64,000 bases of DNA from Dermatemys mawii (lineage: Eukaryota > Chordata > Testudines > Dermatemydidae): positions 5,249,991 through 5,313,990 of the forward strand of contig ML677374.1 in assembly GCA_007922305.1 (NCBI GenBank), given 5' to 3'. Positions 58,265 to 64,000 of the stretch are shown in pieces. Position numbers and translations under genes: made by a program. The notes under the pieces were generated by a model. That model was not told the origin of the DNA. It saw only the letters and a program-made list of their open reading frames with translations, and ran no database searches. Each line of letters opens with the position of its first letter. Position 1 is the first letter of the stretch.

Positions 58265-60265
58265 AGAGAAGCAATTGCAAAAGTGACTAAGCTGTGCTCC
58301 TAAATCCCTTAAACAGACATTTAATGGGACTTGTGCACTTCACTTCCTTAGGCACTGTTGAAAATCTCCCTTATAAAGATTAAATAGTTTAAAGGATCAA
58401 ACAAACCCAAATGTGCCAAAAAAATTTACACATTTACATTGAAACAAAGCATGCCACCTATTATCTGCAACAGTCACAGGAGGCAAGGCTAAGAATAACC
58501 ACTGGAGAGCCAAATCCCTTGGATAGAGATGATGCTTACATATGTTGCCAAATGAGTATCTACAACTGAAGGAGGAGACTAGGATGTACCTGAGTGTGCT
58601 GCCAGCTTTTTCAAACCCTTTGCACTCTGAGATCAATTTCACTACGTTTTCAAATGGACCATGTGTTAACGTCAATCCACTCATATATCCCTGATGTAAG
58701 TGCAAAACTCATCTCAACCTTAATTATGTAGGCACAACCTACATGTCCATAAAAATGCACTACCAAGGTTCATATGATTCCTAAATTACAATTCACTGTT
58801 TCTTATTTTATGACAACTAACCCTTCTTCTCTTGCCCAATTTACGATGAACTGACAACAGATCTGGAAAGCATGATGAAACCTGACCTAGTCATACAGTC
58901 CAATATGTCAAATCCAATAAAATTCTGCATGAAGACCTTGCTATATGAAAAAATGGACCTGATCCTGCTCTCACAGAAGTCCAGAGCAACATTTCCGTTT
59001 GCTTGACGGAATGCCCCTTGGTATGGTTTTCTACCAGCATCTGTTTAAAAAAAGTTTCTTGTCTAGAGAATGTAGCTCAGTGTTGAAGTAGGAATGAAAA
59101 AATTGAGACTCTGTTTTTATGTTTGTTTGTGTTTGTGTGTATCTATTTATCTATCTTCTGACTGGGAAAAAGTGAGGATCAGTTAGTAATGCCTGTTGCT
59201 CTTCCACTCCTGCTGCTGCTTTTGCTAAAAGGAATGGATTTTATGAGACAGGAACCTAAATTCACAAGTCTCCATGGGATCAAAGGGAGGTGCTATGAAA
59301 GCTCTCAAAACACCACCTGATGGCAAAAATGTGTTCAGGGACTTTAGCGAACTCTTAATATTGAGCTTCTTTTCAAACATTTTTGTACTACATACTGGTT
59401 ACTTACTCTTCACCCTTAGTACTGTCTATGGAAAACTGAAAGAGCTACCAGGTGATATCAGATGGCTCTATCTAGAGTGGGAACATTCACTGTTGTGTAT
59501 ACAAAACTGTCACATTTCCTCTGCTTTCTAACAACCAGGAAACTGATGTTGCTCTTTGTACACACACAATGCTGCAACTATGCTCATCAACTTCATTCAT
59601 ATTGATTTACTAAAGAAATTTAGTACTATAAAAACGGTGCAGTATAATACTATTGAGCTGGTGAATAAAATGACAATACTAAATGATACTTGAAAATTAT
59701 TACATCTTGTGTCAAGTGAATTATCTGAGATAAGATAAATACACAAGCATTGTTGAGTGATGTGCCAAACACCCACTGAAATATCAAATCTTAAATCCTG
59801 TTAGGCCACCCAGTTTGAGAGTCACACTTTTACCACCTCATGGACTTAATCCTACACCCAATGAAATCCATCCATCTATTTCAGGCATTTCTAATATACC
59901 AATCACAGCAGTAGCTAGATGTCAGATACAAAATTGCACAAGCTCTCTGGGAAGCACTGTAGTCAAGTAGTTTAAGCAGTGCCTTGCTGGCTTTGAAACC
60001 TGGGTTCTGACAACAAATTATCCTGTGACCCAGGGGTAGGGAAGGGAAAGTTTTGAATTTCTTTGCAAAGGACCTTCTCCTTCTCTCCTTGCACAGATAT
60101 GAAGGAGCATCCAAAGACAAACCTATAGAATGACCTTCCCTTCATAAAAGACCAGTGTTGCAAAACACTTTTCTCCTAAAACACCTAAGTAACTTTTTTC
60201 AAGTAGTCCAGGCTGGGCCTGGAGCTGTCCCTAGGGGAGTTACTTCAGATCTAATGTTATTGTTT
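58265..60265. other. AT-rich, nothing firmly recognised
   Basis: A GTTTGTTTGTGTTTGTGTGT low-complexity tract lies near 59120-59140, followed by ATCTATTTATCTATCT. The segment 59955-60035 (CTTTGAAACCTGGGTTCTGA) may be a very decayed plus-strand MIR. The open frame at 59274-59531 has no motif. Confidence 0.45.
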
Positions 60266-60269
60266 CTAG

Positions 60270-60404
60270 GGCAAACTGCAAAGCACCACGTACCAAGAAG
60301 AAATGTCCCATGAAAGTTTACAGAGGGTCTCTTCTTCCAGGGCTGCTATGCAACTGCCCAATAGGAAACTGGAAGATGGAGGGCTTTCAAGTCTTTCACC
60401 ATAA
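60270..60404 (+). other. Open 44-codon stretch after an acceptor-like site, low confidence
   Basis: After TTATTGTTTCTAG (ending at 60269) one frame is open for 44 codons to TAA at 60402-60404. It reads as plausible polar protein (QEEMSHESLQRVSSSRA within it). There is no recognisable domain, and no polyadenylation signal close by was noted. Chance is possible. Confidence 0.15.
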
Positions 60405-60409
60405 ACCTA

Positions 60410-61905
60410 GGAGACCTTCTCCTGCCATGGATTGAGCTTCTGCAGGGCTGAAAATGGATTGGAACCAAATGAATCAGGTCTATAGTGTTTCAATTTTTTA
60501 TACGCAAGAGAAATAAGGAGCTGTTAAATCTTGGAGCTAAGAAACAAATATTAAATGTTACATAGTATAGCTTAAAATATTGAAAGTATGCCTTTATAGG
60601 TCATTTGCTTAATTTTAAAACTAGTTATTTATCAATTTATAAAAGGTTTTACTATTGCAAAGATTCTGCCTTTGCTACTTGATACACTCAGAGAAATTCA
60701 TGTCAGTGCATGAACAGTTTTAAGTGATTCTTTTAAAAAGTGAGTCAATCCATTTGTGATATTTTCTTTAACAGCATGACACTTAAATACAATTAAAAGT
60801 AAGCTTTAGAATTATGAGTCAATTATCTGAATTAAATATATAAATCTATTCACTGGGTATAAACAGTCTGGGCCAGGACATGACTCTTACCAGGAAGGTA
60901 CTTTGTCTCTACCCTTTTTTCCTATGTTGTTTCAATGGGAACATTTTAGTGGATCATTCAAATTTTATTTCACCCGTTTACTTTAATGATGTAAAATTCT
61001 AAGCGTAAAGAAGGGGCTTAAATTTTTATTATTCAAATGGCCTTGAAAGCACATTTTGAATAGGATATCACTGACAAAATATACTGATCAGCATACGGTA
61101 CTGTAAGTGTATACTGTATGAGAAAAAAATGTTTACTATAATACACTGACCTGTATCATGTGATGGAGTATTAATCTTTTATTACCATTGCCCATTCTAA
61201 AGGGATTGGGACTGGACACAAACTTAATTACCTCATCACCACCCATCAGGCATTGCAACTCTATTACAAATTAATATTATTTAGTAAAACAATTGATTTT
61301 GTGTTTTTATTTTGAAATCTTATTAAATGTGAGAAGTGATCACTTTTAGCATTTAGAATAAGGCAGGTAAGAGGGGGAGAGTGTCTAGTTGCTGTAGGTA
61401 CCCTCTGTATGTCTTGCAATGCTAACTATTAATGTAATTGATAGCAGTTTAAGTACTGGCTGTAAAAAGAGCAATTTAAACAAAGGTTTGTAATTACACT
61501 TTTAAGATTAGTCCCTAGGTATATCAGAAATGTGATTCTGAATATGCCTTGTATGTATCATATTAATTACAAATCAGTATGTAATATGGAGTGGCAGGAC
61601 TAGCTAACTAGGGAAGATCTGATCTGGTTCTGAACTCTAGATCAATTCCATCTCTAGGGATACGAAACACTGAAAGCTTTTAAAGGCATAGTAATGGGCC
61701 AATTCCTGTTCTTCTTACTCAGAAAAGTAGTCCCACTCAAGTCACTTTGTGGTCTCTGCACCTCTTATTAAGTCTAGAACAATCACTAAAAGCTCATTTT
61801 GAAAAAAATTAATTTTATTATTTTTGTTCTACCTCAGAATCCAGCAAAATTAAATCTCATTTAGGGAAATCAAAAATTAGATAAAATTTTTGACATCACA
61901 TTAAA
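60410..61905. other. AT-rich, nothing recognised
   Basis: No supported gene or repeat in this stretch. Confidence 0.5.
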
Positions 61906-61913
61906 AATGTGTA

Positions 61914-62020
61914 GACCTCAGGCTACACATACCTCACCAAGAAGCTTAACTCCTGTCAAACTCCCATTGAATCCCATGATTGCAGTTACTCATGTACTTA
62001 AGTGTTTGCAGGTTGAGGTC
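61914..62020. repeat. Decayed palindromic repeat (GACCTCA..TGAGGTC)
   Basis: GACCTCAGGC at the left pairs with GGTTGAGGTC at the right, around GAAGCTTAACTCCTG, CTCCCATTGAATCCCATGAT and TACTTAAGTGTTTGCAGG. It is the same family as 7275 and 63586, more diverged. Confidence 0.45.
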
Positions 62021-62223
62021 CTTAGTCGTTAAACACACCATAACATTTAATTCATCTCAAGTTTCCACAGGTTTCAAAGCAATTTGGTTGCATAATCAAA
62101 ATCCAGGGTGTCCTGAAGGAAGCTGAAATGTGGAAGTTTGGTCCTGACTTGAACTAAGCTTTTACTCTGTCAATGCAAATATTTTACTAATGACACAGAG
62201 TGCTATTTCTTCATCCTTTGCAG

Positions 62224-62264
62224 ACGGATTTTTCAGCGACCGAATACTTGAAACTCTCAATGAA
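62224..62264 (+). CDS. Candidate internal exon, 41 nt, gene unknown
   Basis: Splice signals are strong on both sides. There is a branch-like TTTTACTAATGAC about 35 nt upstream, a pyrimidine-rich tract and acceptor CTTCATCCTTTGCAG, and the donor GTAAGT at 62265-62270. The third frame is open and reads GFFSDRILETLNE after two bases of a split codon. Three CpGs in 41 nt stand out in AT-rich DNA and suggest selection. It would join in phase with the segment at 62516. The protein is not recognised. Without a transcript it remains a prediction. Confidence 0.4.
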
Positions 62265-62515
62265 GTAAGTGGAACTTTAAGGTTCCCCAACCAATCCAGT
62301 ACTGGATCCAGTCTGAAGTTTAGCAAAATAAATCTCATTTAAATATTATTTTACTCTTTGGATATGTTTAATAAGAAGCCTGCTAAACAAAGCCTTTATA
62401 AGAAAAAAAAACACTCTGGGGAAAAGAGATATTTAGTTATTTTTAACACTGATAATCTTGTGCAAAAGAAATTTCTTTCCTGTGTTTCAACATTTTACAT
62501 TATGTTCTATTATAG

Positions 62516-62590
62516 ACACTGATGTGGGAAAAAAAGTTTAGAAAAATCCAGGACTGGAAAAAAGAACTACCAAATGTAAAGGTCTTTTAA
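62516..62590 (+). CDS. Candidate terminal coding exon with stop, gene unknown
   Basis: A T-rich tract and acceptor (TATGTTCTATTATAG, ending at 62515) precede a frame open from its first base, reading TLMWEKKFRKIQDWKKELPN and ending at TAA (62588-62590). It starts at phase 0, matching the end of the 62224 exon, so the joined peptide would be about 37 residues from the two exons. The sequence is basic and would form a helix. The intron would be 251 nt. A possible alternative donor GTAAAG follows the CCAAAT at 62576. No family is recognised. Confidence 0.35.
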   Translation, partial: TLMWEKKFRKIQDWKKELPNVKVF

Positions 62591-62730
62591 AATTCGGTAG
62601 CTCTAGATTCTTCTGTACTGGTTCGCATGACCCCCATTTTATTTTTAGAAAGGCGTTAATTCCCATTTGGATACGGTGCAATACTTTGTATCCCAGTGCT
62701 GTTTTGCACAAATAAACTAAAGAAAGTGTT
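62591..62730 (+). other. Possible 3' UTR with AATAAA signal
   Basis: Downstream of the TAA at 62588 there is an AATAAA hexamer at 62711-62716, about 120 nt after the stop. Another AATAAA lies about 25 nt further on. This is a normal layout for a vertebrate last exon, but AATAAA is frequent in AT-rich DNA, so it is only supporting evidence. Confidence 0.3.
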
Positions 62731-62734
62731 GACT

Positions 62735-63580
62735 TAAAAATAAAACATTGGAAGAGGAGACATTTTTTTTCTCTGTGAAAATTTCCGGAAAAGCTGTAAA
62801 CAAAGGCAGGTTTGGCTCAGTAGTTGAGTGACTCTGTTGAGCTGTTGAGGATGGAGAACATATCAAACCTCACAGAGTGAGGAAATGTTTGTAAAACAGT
62901 TAGTAAATCATGGACAGCAAGGTCACCATGTTTAACAGCAGGAATGACACGTTGCCAAAACCCCAGCTGTGAAAGGGCGTATATATACATGGTTTGGTGT
63001 CTCATTTATTCTTCACATCCTATTTTTTAATTTTTTTAAAATGTATTCTTTAAAATCTATTAGAGAAAAAAATCAAGAGATTTCAAACTGATGAGACCTG
63101 TGTGCACTGCAATGCAAGCCACTGAAGTCAAATTTTGGAACTAACGCCTTCTTCAGTTTTGCCAAAGAGAACACAAGATGTGAAAGCACTAAAGTTATCT
63201 GTAGCCTGAACGATTTCTCTAAAGATTGATACTGACTGATCTCTGGGCTTGGATGACAAAGTTTAAAGTTTCAGCTGAGGATTCAAATTCACATTGAGAA
63301 AGAAAACAGTTTGTAGATATTGAAAACCGGCACAGAAAGAGGGTAAGAGGATACAGTTATAAATAACATACATCACACACATTCACATACTGTAATTAAT
63401 GTTTGTATACTTTACAGCATTATGTTTATACTTTAGTGAATGTTTGTACTTACAAAAGCTATTATTTTATTAAAAGATGATGTGTTCGCTATTTGATTTA
63501 GAATGCAAATCACATGCTGTTGCAGACATCAGTGACTCTGGTGGCGTCACACAGTAATTTGTGTGTGGCCTTCTATAAAG
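62735..63580. other. AT-rich, nothing recognised
   Basis: No gene or named repeat could be supported. Confidence 0.5.
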
Positions 63581-63585
63581 CATTA

Positions 63586-63710
63586 AGGCCCTCATACAGC
63601 CAAGTAGGCATTTAAGCTTTTGCTTAACTTTAAGCGTGTGAATAGTTTAATTAAATTCAACAGAACTACTCACATGCTTAAAGTTAAGTATGTGCTTCGC
63701 TGGAACAAGG
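63586..63710. repeat. Palindromic repeat with TTGCTTAACTTTAAGC arms
   Basis: The left arm CTTTTGCTTAACTTTAAGCG, followed by TGTGAATAGT, pairs with the right arm ACTACTCACATGCTTAAAGT, followed by TAAGTATGTGCTTCGCTGG. The core is AT-rich (TTTAATTAAATTCAACAG). It is the best preserved copy of the family at 7275 and 61914. Confidence 0.65.
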
Positions 63711-63714
63711 TTCA

Positions 63715-64000
63715 TACGCTGAAATAACACAAAGTAAAGAAAAATTTCAGATTAATTCTTGCCGATTAAACACCACCCCCCACCATACCAAAACATTAAT
63801 GATTTATGATATTTTTAAGTATCCCCTTTCCCTGGAGCCCCCCAGAGACACAGCTACGACCTTCATTGGTATTTTAATTGCAGCTGTATCATTTTTACCT
63901 TTACATTATGATTGGGAGAAGGGGGAAGCCTTGGAATTGAATGCTTTCCATTTATAGTCATGGGCTGTGTCGATGCCAGTGGGATTAGTCACGTGCATAA
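63715..64000. other. Right edge, nothing recognised
   Basis: A short C-rich run (CACCACCCCCCACC) lies near 63770. No gene or repeat could be supported up to the window end. Confidence 0.5.

Noticed and set aside
1..64000. CRISPR arrays, tRNA or rRNA genes, bacterial operons or phage genes
   Set aside because: No regularly spaced repeats with unique spacers, no cloverleaf outside SINE-derived sequence, and no gene-dense reading frames; the DNA is eukaryotic.

Overview
This window looks like non-coding nuclear DNA from a reptile, most likely a turtle. It is AT-rich and has no bacterial-type gene packing, no operons and no long intact ORF. The repeats point to the host: several 5'-truncated CR1 LINE copies, MIR/L2-type SINE and LINE tails, a family of palindromic MITE-like elements ending in a GTGTAGAC-type motif, a hAT MITE with CAGTGG..TCTCAACC ends, and a short element containing GTAGCCGTGTTAGTCTG. 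I associate this mix with turtles and partly with crocodilians. That assignment comes from memory of repeat families and has not been checked by database search. Layout: 1-9 kb holds AT-rich sequence, a CR1 3' fragment, small palindromic repeats and a 154-bp TA-flanked MITE (8014-8167). 9.2-9.55 kb holds a broken coding-like segment I cannot name. 10.8-12.8 kb is a decayed hAT (ZBED-like) transposase, followed by a hAT MITE (12845-13140) that carries a second insertion. 13-18 kb has MIR, CR1, a GGATAT-type MITE and a C-rich repeat. 18-22.6 kb is bare of recognisable features. 22.7-24 kb has a compound CA/TA microsatellite, a SINE, a short tandem triplet and a small GC-rich patch. 24-51 kb is AT-rich sequence with scattered CR1, MIR/L2 and five palindromic MITEs, one of them nested in a SINE. 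51.25-52.13 kb holds the most striking object, an LTR-like element whose first 224 bp is repeated in inverted orientation at 222/224 identity. 57.5-58.26 kb is a CR1 copy on the minus strand that keeps an open 181-codon C-terminal reverse transcriptase segment. Near the right end, two short segments on the plus strand (62224-62264 and 62516-62590) have good splice signals and compatible reading phase, and are followed by a stop and an AATAAA. They are the best candidate for a host gene here, as its last two exons, but I do not recognise the protein. Other splice-bounded segments (2414-2438, 32945-33026, 52658-52771) are weaker. No tRNA, rRNA or CRISPR array was seen.
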